Shown piece after piece: positions 22,283 to 34,290 of a stretch of 64,000 nt of DNA (position 1 is its first letter; every line of letters starts with the position of its first letter). The notes below the pieces were generated by a model. The model was not told the origin of the DNA, did no database searches, and saw nothing but the letters and a program-made list of their open reading frames with translations. Both the position numbers and the translations under genes were made by a program. Source of the DNA: Ixodes scapularis (Eukaryota > Arthropoda > Arachnida > Ixodida > Ixodidae); NCBI RefSeq assembly GCF_016920785.2, contig NW_024609884.1, positions 30,238,080 through 30,302,079 on the forward strand, in the 5' to 3' direction.

Positions 22283-24659
22283 CAGTGTTGCGGAATGGGC
22301 ACCCCCATTCCATTCCAATTCCATTCCGGGGAATTAGAGTTTTCGATAATTCAATTCCTTTCAATTCCTAGGAATGGAGACACCGAGCCCATTCCCACTC
22401 CTGGAATGGCTGAATCGTTCCATTCCATTTCTTTAATTCCTAAACGTAGAAATTGGCACTTGACAGCTACATTGTGTTGCCGGCATAAGCAGCATAAGAA
22501 GCCAAACTTAAATCCACTAATTTTCTTTTCTTTTTTTAACTTTTTTTGCATTTGACTTTTAAGACATACGCGGCCAGCGTGCTTGTTTGATAAGACTATA
22601 AAAATATCCAGTTCGTGCGTGGCGCAGGAATAAGCTATATTACTGTATTCTTCAAGTACAGCAACACGGCTATAGTACACTGCTGGAAGCGACTCCATGC
22701 ACAGCGGCAAGAACACATCCTCTGACAAAATGCAACCTCCGCGGCGCACCACGAGGGACCGTATAGGCCATGTCACGAAACCTGTTTTAAAACGCATAAG
22801 TTCAGGCTTGCTTTACGAATCTCGATATTTCTTATCATATTCAATTAAATTTTTGGCTGGTTCACCTGCCCTTTTCCACCCTTCGCATACTCATTCTCGT
22901 GTTTCCTCTTCAGATGGCGAATAAAGTTTGATGATATACGCCGACTGCACCGTGTATAGTTTCATTGCACAACTTTCAGCGTGCAGCTTGTTTATTTTCT
23001 TCGCGACTAATGTAAAAAAATGTCTTCTACGATGCCATGACTCGATATGTATCTATCTTGCCTTCTCGTCCGAATTGTGATGTTCCTCTTCGCGCTGATT
23101 GAGTGGCAGGTTCAGGGAGCAGATGGTACCAACCGATTCATTCTTCTACCTCGGTGTCGGTTGTTCGCGTTATGGCGACGGGTCGGGAAGTCAGCGTTGA
23201 CAAAGCTCTTCACATCAAGATACAATTAACGGGGTAATACCGCACCATTCGAATTGACATTCCCGTGTTTCCTCAACAACACCGTCCAACTGACTTCTCA
23301 CCGCCCCAAATAGGGTCCAGGACAAGGAGCACGAATGCAGACCGGACAGCCGAGACGCGCGGAAGCCAAAACCTCAGTGGCAGCTAGCACCCAGCTCTCC
23401 TTCTCAGTTGCCCTCACATCGCGCCAAGGGAGCCTTCATGTGCGCAAGGCACCCTAGTCGCGCCTCGTCTGGCGCGGGACGATCTTTCTGCAGGTCTAGT
23501 CAGTTCGGTCACACCAAGAGCGGTGACGATAGTCTACTTCACCTTACGATGGACCGCAACAGACAGCACGCGAGCCATCGAAACCAATCCAGTGCTTTCT
23601 GAGTGTCGCGTGACCCTGCAGTCCCGCTCACGGTGTTGGATTGCCAGGGTGACTCGTAGCGTCCGCAGCGGTCCATCGCAAGGTGAAACGAAGTATGCAG
23701 AGACTAAAGTCAAAGGAAATGAGCGGGAATCCGCTAGCTTGCTTGTAACCCCAACCTACTAAAACATATAACACAGAAAACAAGCATCGGAACAAAGTCC
23801 AAGTAATAGGCGGACTTACACTACAAATGAAGTATAAAAAAAAAAAGCCTCGGAGCAAAGCGCAAGAGGAGAAGAGGGAAGTGAATCTCGCTTTGTTTTA
23901 ATGCCGAAGCAAACCCACATTTCGCATTTCAAAGGAGTGCGCACGAATGAACGTGGAAGGCAGCAGGGTTGGCTGCCTGCTAAACAACGCTCCTCGAACT
24001 ATAAGAAAACAGTACCTAATCATCTTTCGACGGCGCCCGAGTCAACGAGTTATCAGAGCTCTGCGAGTTATGAGTCGCTTCCGCTCCCAGATCTCAGTCT
24101 GTGCACGCGCGTGCATTCTACAAACCCTCGCAACAACAACAAAAGCCTGACAAGAAGGACGATGAGTAGTTGTGCATGGCGGTTTCTTTCTTTGCCGCTC
24201 CCTTTTTCTTGCTTGGTGCTTGGTTTCTTGTTTCGCTCTCGTGTAACGCCATCGAAGCCCTACGCCTGCGCGTCCGTGAAAGGCGCCACGTTACCCCCCT
24301 TTCCCCCTTTGCTCTTCGCTTTGACGCTTGTTTTTTGTATTGCACTTTTTTTTTGCGTATAAGTCTGTTAGGGCTCCACGCGGGCTTGCAGTTTCCCGCT
24401 CATTTTATTTCTGAGCAACTGACTCGCTGACTGGCTCGGTCTAGCTGACCGTAAACACTAAAAAAAAGAAAAGAAAAAAAAAAGAAGAACCGTGCTTATT
24501 CCTTTCCGATTCTATTCCGGGCAAAAGGCACCTAATTCCATTCCCATTCCATTCCCCTCAACGTTGCCGCCATTCCATTCCCATTCCATTCTGGGGTCGT
24601 GAAAGTGCGGAATGATTCCGGAATCATTCCAACTCCGGAGTGGCAACTCCGCAACACTG
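22283..24659. mobile_element. Non-autonomous hAT element with GGAATG-type terminal arrays
   Basis: The termini are CAGTGTTGCGG and its exact complement CCGCAACACTG, and both flanks carry the same 8-bp sequence GTCAAAAT (22275-22282 and 24660-24667). This is the hallmark of hAT transposition. Just inside each end lies a degenerate array of GGAATG/CATTCC words (22292-22440 and 24495-24650) in inverted orientation. The 2-kb interior has short ORFs only (for example 22697-22924 and 23408-23602) and no transposase, so it must have moved with an enzyme supplied elsewhere. An internal hairpin pairs TTCACCTTACGATGGACCGC at about 23538 with the complement near 23670-23686. Confidence 0.92.
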
Positions 24660-24989
24660 GTCAAAATCTGTTCCTGGCTCCGCGGTAATCTGAGCGCCTC
24701 GTACTTTCGCACTCTCGTACCCGAAGCGCCGTTCCTTTATCCGACCTTAGTTCTAATAAACGAGACTTCAGTCTTCAGTCTGACTCCAGCACGATGAGTT
24801 GCCCATGTGCTTCTTTCCGTAAATACGTATAATAACGTCACATGGGTGGCAGAAGTGGGATCGGTCCGCGAGTCTGCTAACCATTAGTAAAGCGCAGGAC
24901 TGATCTGATTGAAAGAGCAATAGATAAGCAATCAGCTTTGGCTGACAACGGTGCTGCGCAACCATTGATAACTGCGGCCTTCTACATTT

Positions 24990-25760
24990 CACCATTCGAA
25001 GCCTTCAGTTTTACATCACCGAACGAATGACCGGCTTCGAAGAAGAGATTCTTCGGTTCTATAGTGCATCAGGACTTTCCTCTCAACCCGAGTCAGGGCA
25101 GGTTGACGCCCTTATTTACATATTGGGACTGCAAGTTGAAGACGTCCTACAGACCTTCAAGCTGTCCGGCACTGAGGGCCAGGACTTCAGCACGGGGACG
25201 GGCCACTTTGACAGCTACTTCATCCCTCGTCGAAATCTGGTGTACGAGAGGGCAAAGTTCAACACCAGAGTGCAACTGGTAAACGAGACAGTCGGAATTG
25301 AACCACAACGCACTGATCGTTGGTCTTCGGGATAGCAGGACATCTGAAAAAGTTCAGCTGGATCCTTGTCTGAACCTATAGAGGGCCATCGTGGCTGCGC
25401 AATAATCTGAAATGGTTAAGAAGCAACAAGCGGGAATTCCGACTGGCGAAATGAAAGGACGCCAACGTTGACTGAATTGCAGCCACCAAATCTAGGGCAA
25501 CACCAGGACCTGTTCAACAAGGAGTCGAACGTCCGAATGTCCAAACTCCTAGGAAGACCGCCGCACACAAACCAAAAGGCAAGCCCTGCCGGTGGTGCGA
25601 TCGAGAAGCTTACGCGAGGAACGCGTGTCCGGCGAAGAACGCCAGCTGCATCAAATGTCATAAAAGAAGAGATTTGCAACAGTCTGCAAATCTTCGACTA
25701 CCCTGAACACCCTCGTACACGAATAAGACGCATTCGGAAGAACTGCAGCCTCTCTTAAGC
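24990..25760 (+). pseudogene. Ty3/gypsy gag pseudogene
   Basis: Capsid-like segments are readable: FEAFSFTSPNE at the start, then in another frame SGLSSQPESGQVDALIYILG, LSGTEGQDFSTGTGHFDSYF and IPRRNLVYERAKFNTRVQLV, as in retrotransposon gag proteins of this group. Near 25579 a nucleocapsid-like stretch CRWCDREAYARNAC followed by CIKCHKR resembles paired zinc knuckles, but the first histidine is replaced by tyrosine and the second knuckle is broken. Frameshifts separate the blocks. In active elements gag packages the RNA in virus-like particles. Confidence 0.85.
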
Positions 25761-25799
25761 CAGCAATAAGGACATCGAGCATTCTTAGAGAAAACTCCA

Positions 25800-26240
25800 G
25801 TTGTTTTCAGTATAGACATTGGGAGCAGATGAAACGATTTTGCCAGCAGTCGTCTTTGAAAAGCTCTTCTCAAAGTGCTGCAAGCTCTCAGAGCCAAGAC
25901 ATCGACTTCATGCATGGTCCGGACGGAAAACCCCTCAAATTGACTGCTTGGATGCAACTCAACTGCCAAGGAAAACAAGCACTGGAAGACGTCTACATCG
26001 TGAAAGGACTTCGCAAGCCACTCCTAGGTAAGCCAGCGACCAAAAAGTTTCGGCTTTACCTTCAAATCTGCGTCTTCTCGAGCAAAGCATGCTAACCAAA
26101 GAAAGAGTTATCTCGCCTGTTCCAAGGACTGAGATCTCTCAAAGGTGCTCATGTTCTCAAGCTGAAGCATGACCTCCCCGTTAGGCAATCAGCGTTGAAC
26201 ACCTCTCTCCTCCTCTCACACCCGTCAACCAATCAGTGTC
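25800..26240 (+). pseudogene. Ty3/gypsy protease and start of reverse transcriptase, pseudogene
   Basis: An aspartic-protease-like block reads VVFSIDIG, then after a one-base shift ADETILPAVVFEKLF, and later GPDGKPLKLTAWMQLNCQGK and DVYIVKGLRKPLLGKPA. The usual active-site DTG is DIG, and the frameshift lies in that triplet region, so the enzyme is dead. The start of pol follows (LFQGLRSLKGAHVLKLKHD). Homology fades by about 26240. Confidence 0.85.
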
Positions 26241-26339
26241 GATCCTCGCGGTCACGCTTTTATCCAAGCTTCCTGAAATGTCGAACACCTACCCAAAGAA
26301 CGTCTCACATTAAAAAAAAAAAGAAAAAAAAAACGTATA

Positions 26340-28198
26340 TAGGATAGGTTTAATCACGATATTAAAAGTAAAAAAGCACTAGGGCCGGATAAGATAAGCA
26401 TCTCCTTTCTGAAACAAATACGCAGAATGGATAGCCAAATATTTAACCATCATAAATAGCGTATCTCTCCCGCACTGTCAAGTGTCAACAGACTGGCTAC
26501 GTGCCAAAGTCATTCTAATACCTAAAACTGGAAACAAGTCACAGTTGAACAACTATCGACCTATTTCGCTTACCTCGACGTGCTGTAAACAATTGGAACC
26601 CATAATAAGGTAACACATTAGGACTTACATAGAAGGAACTAACCAATTTTTTTCTTCTAATCAATATGGATTTATAGCTGGCGTTTCTACGGTTGGGCAA
26701 CTAAGTGAGATAGTGCATGATTTCGCGTGATAGTGTATGATTTCGCGGGGGTGATTAATAATAGAGGTCAAGGGATGCAATTTTTTTAGATTTCTTGAAG
26801 TCATTCGATAGGGTGCACAGTAAGCTAATCCATAAGCTTCACGCTATCGGTATAAAAACTTGCATCCTGGATAAGGGCCTATCTCAGTGCGCACGTGCAG
26901 TTTGTAGAAATTGGTGAACAGTGCTCAAGCTCACTCGACGTATAATCTGGTGTTCCAGAATGTTCAGTGCTTGCGCTCTTGTTTCTCATCCATGGGAATG
27001 ACATAGGCATAAATGTTCACCTATCAGTAAAGGTAAGACTTTTTGCGGACGACTGCGTTTTGTATCGCAATAAAACCGAGCAGAAGAATTAAGAGGCTTT
27101 GAATTTGTCATTAAATGCTCCATGAAAATGGTGCCTGGAATAGGGAATGAATGTTAACTTCCAGAAATCAGTAGTAATGACAATAACCAACAAAAAAGAA
27201 GTTAATGCATTTCCCTTCGAGATTTGTTTCACCATTTTAATAAAAAACAGACCAGGTCAAATACCTATAAATTCAGATAACGCGTGACTTAAAGTGGGAC
27301 GCACATGTTAATTACATGTGCAGTACCGCTCGCAGAAACGTCTGCCTCCTGAGGAGACAATTAAAAAAAATAGAATGCAAATTAACCGCCTATAACAAAG
27401 TAGTAATTTGAGCTAGTTGGAACTTCAGCATGATAAAACAACGCACAGAACACGGAGGAAGAGAAAAGGACAGGTGGAACGAACGAGCGCTGTCCTTTTC
27501 TCTTCCTCCGTGTTTTGTGCGCTGTTTTATCATGGTAACCGCCAATAAGTCTATAATTGGGTCTACATTATAATACGCCAGCCTTGCTTGGGACCCTCAC
27601 CAACTGTATGCACCATAACGGCATCGATAAAATTCAAAATTGGGACTCCGATTATTATTTAAAAAAACGCATTGTCACTCTATTAGACCTCACCACACTA
27701 AGATGGTCAGACCGTGATCAGCAATGATGACACGTTCAAATATTCGTCCTTCGTTCATAGGATTGAAGATTGAAATTTATCGCCAGAAGAATTAATCAAA
27801 ATTTCCGAAACTCGGTTTTTCGTGCATGGCTTGACTGAGTCCTCCCAGGAAGTTAATTAACTACACTGGTCATTGATTTGCCATGTGGGATATTCCAAAA
27901 CCATTCACCTTTTGTGTATAGTATCTTCGCTGAATGTGGTGGAAAATGTTTGTATTATAATCGCAAATTATGTCATTGCTTTTTTTTTTCCCCTAACACA
28001 AACTGGATTTTGATATACATTCCATAATAATTTATTGTATGCTCCGTCGTTATGTATTGATGTATTATGTCAGATATTCTTGTTTTGTACTGTGTTCTTA
28101 TATTGTTCCGTCGTGCTTTTATACAAACTATTGTTGGCTGTAACCTACCGGTGCCTGAAGAAGGCCTGCAGTATTTCAAATAAATAATTAAATAATAT
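26340..28198 (+). mobile_element. LINE (non-LTR retrotransposon) relic, reverse transcriptase and 3' end
   Basis: Broken frames give the reverse transcriptase blocks in order: KKALGPDKISISFLKQ, VILIPKTGNKSQLNNYRPIS, NQYGFIAGVSTVGQLS, FLDFLKSFDRVHSKLIHKLH, a degraded SGVPQ block, then LFADDCVLYR with the ADD catalytic pair near 27036, and the thumb-like SVVMTITNKK. It ends in a 3' untranslated region with an AATAAATAATTAAATAATA tail. The layout fits the Jockey/CR1/I group. A 106-bp hairpin (27429-27534) interrupts it. Many stops and indels; no endonuclease domain is present, so it is also 5' truncated. Confidence 0.88.
27429..27534. repeat. Hairpin element inside the LINE, 45-bp arms
   Basis: CATGATAAAACAACGCACAG...AGAAAAGGACAG (27429-27473) is inverted at 27490-27534 with two or three mismatches. 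The 16-base spacer is GTGGAACGAACGAGCG. One arm plus spacer recurs at 11941-11997, so it is a dispersed family. Confidence 0.9.
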
Positions 28199-29511
28199 TA
28201 AAATTGCTCTCGAGTAGAACGAAACTGAAAACCGATTTTTCGGCAAATTTTTAGTTCTTGAGATTTTGACTCCGAAAGGTCCGAAGACTGTTTTTGAAAT
28301 CTAAACGGCTGTCACTGGTCGCGCAATGGGGTGTTTTGCCAGGCACAGATACATGTCGCACGACAAGGTCAAGAAAACTTTGTACGTGGTTTTCCAAGCT
28401 ACAGTTTGCCCCCGAAAACAATTTAGTGTTTTTTTGTTTGTTTTTCCATCGCAAAAATAAACTACTTATTATCACACTCTTAAATCTCCGCCCAAATGTT
28501 GTGCTAGCGGTTCGAACCAGATACCTAAGTTACAAAAGGAACCATTATCTCATTAAGAAATTATCGGTGATTTCCTGAAGGTTTCAATGGCAAAATGGGG
28601 CCCGTTCCCGCTAGCTGACGCCTTTCAGCTCCATGTACACCTGGGCGCCATGGCCTGGGCTTCGTGAGCCACCATTTTCCCATTGAAATGTTCAGACGAT
28701 GACTGATAACTTTTGAATAAGATAACGGTTAGTTCTGCCACTTTGGCATCCGATTCGGACCTGGTTTGGCAGGAAACTGAAGGAAATTTAACAATAACTA
28801 GTTTTTTTTGTTTTCTTTTCTTTTTGGCGGGGGCGGGGGGGGGGGGGGGGGGGGCACTATGGGCAATAAAAAAAGCCAAATAGCTATGCGCCGACAAACT
28901 TTTTTTTTTTTTTCATTTTTTGTGTTACAGTTTTAGGTGTTAAACGACATGAGCAGAACGCTGGAAGTCCAGCGTTTGGCAATCGAAAGCGCTCGAAGCC
29001 TGAGTAGAAACAAAAGCAGCCAGCTTTGTGTCTACCCTCTAATCGTTCCAACCAGAGCTCGGCGTTCTGACGTCCCCTCTCGTTTCCTCCTCTCCCTCCG
29101 ATTCTCGTTCGCATATACTTTTTTTTTAATACGGAACAAGGCTTTTTAATGATGATGTATTTTGTTTGAATGATGATGCGTGTTCACTCAATGAGAGTAT
29201 TTATTAAAAATGACAAAATCATACTCTAGACCGAAGAAACCCGCGCCGCGTTGGACTCAAAAACATCGACTGCTATCGGACATCAGTGTTCGCGCCCTGA
29301 GATAGCCTAGATTTAAGAGAGGGAGCGATTCGAGCCATGGAAGATTGTAATGGCGAACTGCTCCCGCGGAGATTGGTTTGATTGATTGCTCATGCGCACG
29401 CGTGCGTTGCCGCGTGTCGACGAGGATGGCGGGCAGAGAGCCTTCATCAAATCCAGGAGACGCTTGCAGACGATCGGGAGAAGCTTCACTTAACTTCTCA
29501 CCGATTACTGT
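28199..29511. other. Unassigned sequence with a G-run
   Basis: A G-run of about 28 lies at 28827-28854. A 20-bp inverted pair around TTTCAATGG-AAAATGG occurs at 28579-28690. No recognised gene; short ORFs only. Confidence 0.4.
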
Positions 29512-29780
29512 CGACGTGCGCGATCGAAAGCGTCACTGTGGTCGGCCTTGATTTTGACCTAATGCTGACTATGACGTGAGCAAAGGATTTCTCATCGACG
29601 AAAATAAGAGTAATGGAACAACTTCAATTCTGACGGTGTTAACAGTGTCGGTTAGAGAGCGCAATGATTTCAGGCTTCCGCCATGCTGATTACAAACACC
29701 ATCGAACTTGTTGTTCGCAAGATAATGACGTCACGAGAGGGAACCATAGGAGGCCGCCACCAAAACATCTCGCCGCTAAT
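29512..29780 (+). repeat. Dispersed repeat, inverted copy at 43631-43901
   Basis: It aligns to the complement of 43631-43901 over its whole length. Shared blocks are CACCATCGAACTTGTTGTT, GAGCGCAATGATTTCA, TAATGACGTCAC and ACATCTCGCCGCTAAT. Lengths are 269 and 271 bp and identity is roughly 80% by eye. No coding capacity; the 173-codon minus-strand frame over it is not supported. Confidence 0.85.
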
Positions 29781-31898
29781 AGCTAACAGCACAGGCGGAT
29801 ATAGTCCCCTTTCCCACTTTTTGAGCTGGGGCAGTCGGGCGCGTGCTGATTGTTCGTTCCGAGTTTGGCCCCCCGGTGGAGTTTCACGCGCGGATGCGTA
29901 AATAGCGAGGCGCCGGGCAAGCGCAGTTCCTCTCACGCGCTGCGTCATCCGGGGCCGGACCCCCATTGAAGGTCCATTCACGGTCATCGCGTCGTCCAGG
30001 AGGGGACATAAGTCCTCGAAGCCAAGTCCGAATCTCGACCGAGTGACGCAGCCATCCCTGAAAGGCATCACAAACATAGCTGATGGTGCCAACGATGTTT
30101 TACCATAGTTTTGCGAGCGCCATTCTGAAAGTGCTGTTTGTGTTCCGCTAAAGGGGTCGGCTCCACGGACGTGACACAAAGGTATGCCCACTGCCGAGGA
30201 GGACGACTACGGCACTCGAGCTGCTTTCGGTGAGCCTCATAGCCTTATAGCTTTTACGAGAGCTTCGTTGGCAAGCTTGCCTCCCAAGTCGTAGAGCACC
30301 AAGCTCCCGTGGTACGGTCATGCACGATGATAATCACGTATTTTCGGGGAAATTGTTCAACTTTCGGCTAAGAAAGTCGAAGGACTCAATCTCAACGGAT
30401 ATTGAAATCCGAGACGATAGACGACAGAAGAGAGGGGACAGACATATTGCATGCCTCTTCAATTGTTTTCACATCTCTGGTTTTTCATGTGTGTAACTTC
30501 AATTGCCTCGTCTGCCTTGTTATATTCGTTCGATCTTTTCAACCCGGAGTAATTTCGCCGGGCCTATCGACTGATGAAAGGAACGGTCTTACTGGGGCCA
30601 ATTTTACATCCGAGTTCGCAAGGTTTCGGGAGAGGTCGAATCACATCGAAGGGTAGCCTGTTTTTTCTGGTTAAAATCACTCACCCAAATACGGGATGGA
30701 GGGGGGAAGAGGAAGCTATTGTGGACAATTTCTATTCTAAGTCAAAGCCTTTGTGCTCAATACATTATTTTCTAAAAGAACCCGTTTCTGCAATGCGTTG
30801 TTTACCAACATGGGCGTAGGAATGAAGGCGTACGGTCGAATCCTTTTAATCGGGGGGTGGCTTGCACCGGTCGCAAACGTTAGCCAGAGTTTTCAATGCC
30901 AACACTTAACCTCTACCTTTAATATAAAAAAATACATTAATAGCAATAGGATATGTGTAATGGAAGCGCTTCTTCGAAACCGGGTGCGCTCACCTTCCAC
31001 CAGATTGCCAGGAGAATGAGAAAACATTTGTCCGTCCCTTGACAGATGCCCCCAGTCAGATAACCCATGCTTGGTCATCTCCGCCTTTCCAGTTTCTATT
31101 TTTCTCTCGCTCATTAAACCCTCACTAAATCAGTGTCGTCTACAGAAACTGCAGAACGAAGCCCGTTTAGCCGCATATCCACCGCTCATACAGGGAGCGG
31201 ACGTCCAGCACATTTGGCACGCCTTGCAAAATTCCCAATTCCAAACGTATGCGTGCAAGTTGGGCTGCTCTTTTCGCACCTCGTGCGTTTGTTTGCCGCC
31301 TAAACGCGCCCACGTGCTCTTGTCTCCCCCCGACCTCTACCAATGAAGGCGCGCTCTTGGCTGCTCGTCATTGCGCGTTTCCTGCTCATTCCAATGCGCC
31401 AAAGGCGCATCTTGGGCCACTTGCTCGCCGCATACACCTCTAGAATTAGGCACGCGAACGACGTTTCGCTAGAAGTTTTAATTTTTTTTTTAAAGCTCAA
31501 CTCAGAGATGGTGAAATATTAAAAATAAAGCAAAACTGTCAACCGCGTGTTTCTTATGTCTTACCCCAGCCTGTTCGTTGTCTGCACAGTGGTTTGCGAG
31601 CCCGCTCCCCTGTGGCTTGCTAAACGTAGCTGAACGCACAAGCGCTCAGAACGGCATAGTAGCGGGCTGACGACGAGCAGGATAATTAATAATTAATGAT
31701 AATATGATAATAAAATGATAAGTAAAGATAATAAGTAATGATTTTAGCGAAATAGATGAACGATGACCACCTGCGGGACCTTGCTCGCAAACCATTTTGC
31801 AGACGACGAACATCCGGTACTGAAAATAGAAAATGCACGGCCGGCGTTTTTGTTTTTTTTTAATCTATATTTAATGTTTCACCACCTCCGTGTTCAAC
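29781..31898. other. Unassigned sequence
   Basis: GC-rich to about 30250, then AT-rich. Open frames at 29670-30191 (minus) and 31071-31346 (plus) show no recognised domain. AATAAA-like words and short T-runs occur near 31490-31530. Confidence 0.4.
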
Positions 31899-31932
31899 CC
31901 CCCCCCCCCTTCACACACACACACACACACAA
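31899..31932. repeat. C-run followed by (CA)n
   Basis: About 12 C residues, then about 9 CA units, directly outside the left terminus of the long inverted-repeat element. Confidence 0.9.
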
Positions 31933-31933
31933 A

Positions 31934-34216
31934 TGGCGGTTTCGTTTGGATTCAGGCAACGAGGTGCAGTCGTATTTTCTATTTTGCTTCAAATTTTTTA
32001 TATTTCGTGGCGCATGTTACAAAAAGGGCAATCCTTTTTATTTTAATGTCCTGACATGTCTAGTTTCTCAAAAAAAAAAAAAAATCAAAGAAGCCGGAAA
32101 GAACGACGAGGTTTTGACGATTGTTGAGTGTGGCGTATTTGAATCACTCTCTATCTCAAAGTATTCAAAAGAGAGCGTCTGTATTTTTTTAGTGTGATAT
32201 ATATGAAAATAGGTAAAACGAAATTATAACTAATATTTATTATTCATCGCTCCAATCTTTGTAAAATCCCCAAACATGCCTCCGCAAACAACAGTGACCT
32301 AAATTGCAGATTTTTTTTTTTTTTGAGTCGACTATGTTTAGTTTTGCTTTTAAAATAATACCACATCTAGAACCTTTTATTGCCTTCCAAATTAAGCAAA
32401 GTTTGTGTTTTTATAATCTACGAGTACTGAGAAATAATATATGAAACAGAGACGGTTTTCACTTATTGTTCAAATCAGCACGCAATAAAAAAAATTCTTT
32501 TTTTTTTTTTTCGCGTTGCGTTTGCTTTACGCCCGTCTTTTAGCCAGAATACATTCAGATAGAGGTATCTGCCTTGGTTTTGAGTTTTAAGCCTCTAAAT
32601 ATGCTAAAGAAAGAGCAAATGCCGATGGTTGGTTTTGACGATTGCCGTGTGTGGTGTTTTTGAACCACTCTCAATCTCAAAGTATTAAAAAGAGAGCGTC
32701 TATATTTTTTTGTGTGCTATATATGCAAATCGATAAAAGGACATTAAAACTACTATTTATTTTTCGTCGATCCAATATTTGTAAAAAAATCCCCAAACAT
32801 GCCCCCGCGAACAATTGTGACATAAACTGCGGATTTTTGTTAATTCGACTATGTTTAATATTTTTTTAAAACAATATTACATGTATAACCTTTCATTGCC
32901 TTCCACATTATGTGAAGTTTGTGTCTTAATCACGTACGAGTACTGAGAAATAAATTATGAAACAAAGAAGGTTTTCACTTTTTGTTCAATTTCAGCTCGC
33001 TGTAAAAAAAAAAAAAAGAAAAAAAACTTCTGTTTAAAACATTTTTTGGATCGCGTTTTTTTTATACCCTTCTTTTAGCCAGCATACATTCTGTTAGAGC
33101 TATATGCACTAGTTTTGAGTTTTAAGCCTTTGAATATGCTAAAAAAAGAGAAAATGCTGATGGTGGGTTTATGGGTTATAGCTGTATATTTTATTCTTCA
33201 GTATAATAATCTAAGGGACGTTTAATAAATAATCATATAAAAGACTGATGTCGTTAGACGTATAATAACAAGTTTGCCATTCCAAAAGTCTAAACACTAT
33301 AAAATCGCAACTGCCGAAAGCGAATTTTCAGAGAATTTCCGCCGGTGCCATGATTGGAGAGGCCTCAAACCTAAACCCGTATGTGCTACATAATCTATAC
33401 TACGTCAGAAATATCAAAGTATAATATTGTAAAACATTAGAGTAAAATACTCTTCCAACTGGAAATCTAGATTTTTAAATGCGAAATTTTATATTTTAAT
33501 GAGAAATTCATGTTGATAACACAACATAATAATTTTTTAGCATATTTAGGGGCTTAAAACTCAAAACCAGTGCATATACGTCTAACGGAATGTATTCTGG
33601 GTAAAAAAACGGTGTAAAACGCAAAGCAAAAAAAAAAAAAAATGGTTTTCTTTTTATACCGCGTGCTGAAATTGAACAAAAAGAGAAAACCGTCTCTGTT
33701 TCATAATTTATTTCCCAGTACTCGTACGTGATTAAGACACAAACTTTCCATAATGTGGAAGGCAATGAAAGGTTCTACACGTGGTATAGACGTGGTATTA
33801 TTTTAAAAACAAAACTAAACATAGTCGACTAAAAAAAAAAAAATCCGCAGTTTAGGTCACAGTTGTTCGCGGAGGCATGTTTAGGAATTTTACAAAGATT
33901 GGATTCACGAATAATAAATAGTAGTTAAAATTTCGCTTTACCGACTTGCATTTATATCACACTAAAAATATATAGACGCTCTCTTTTGAATACTTTGAGA
34001 CTGAGAGTGATTCATAAACGCCACACACGACAGTCGTCAAAACCTCGTCGTTCTTTCCCGCTTCTTTGAGATTTTTTTCTCAGAAACTAAACATGTCAAC
34101 ATTAAAATAAAAAAAAAGGATTGTTCTTCTTTGAAGATGCGCCACGAAATATAAAAAGTTGAAGCAAAATAAAAATACGACTGCACCTCGTTGCCTGATT
34201 CCAAATGAAACCGGCG
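31934..34216. mobile_element. Long-inverted-repeat element with three copies of a 520-bp unit
   Basis: The left end GCGGTTTCGTTTGGATTCAG pairs with the complement of the right end (CTGATTCCAAATGAAACCGG), and similarity continues for about 690 bp on each side. Inside, a unit of about 520 bp beginning TTTTGACGATTG and ending TATGCTAAA occurs three times: 32110-32627, in direct tandem 32636-33163, and inverted at 33527-34044. A unique centre of about 360 bp remains. There is no transposase ORF. Left and right neighbours are CA and TA microsatellites. Confidence 0.85.

Positions 34217-34290
<74 letters not shown>
34217..34290. repeat. (TA)n microsatellite
   Basis: About 37 TA units adjoin the right terminus of the long inverted-repeat element. 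The Tyr-Ile-repeat minus-strand frame over it is an artefact. Confidence 0.97.

Larger units (their letters stand above)
22194..26240 (+). mobile_element. Degraded Ty3/gypsy LTR retrotransposon, 5' portion
   Basis: A probable 5' LTR starts TGTTATGGAG at 22194, is split by the hAT element at 22283, resumes at 24668, carries AATAAA at 24755 and ends near 24846 (about 270 bp without the insert). A TGG-starting primer-binding-site-like sequence, TGGCAGAAGTGGGATC, follows at 24847. Gag, protease and the first part of the reverse transcriptase follow in the right order in broken frames. The rest of pol and the 3' LTR are missing, replaced by an A-rich junction and a LINE. Confidence 0.8.

Noticed and set aside
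29670..30191. 173-codon minus-strand ORF
   Set aside because: Partly inside the dispersed 270-bp repeat and in GC-rich sequence; no motif, and the frame is not kept in the copy at 43.6 kb as far as I can read.
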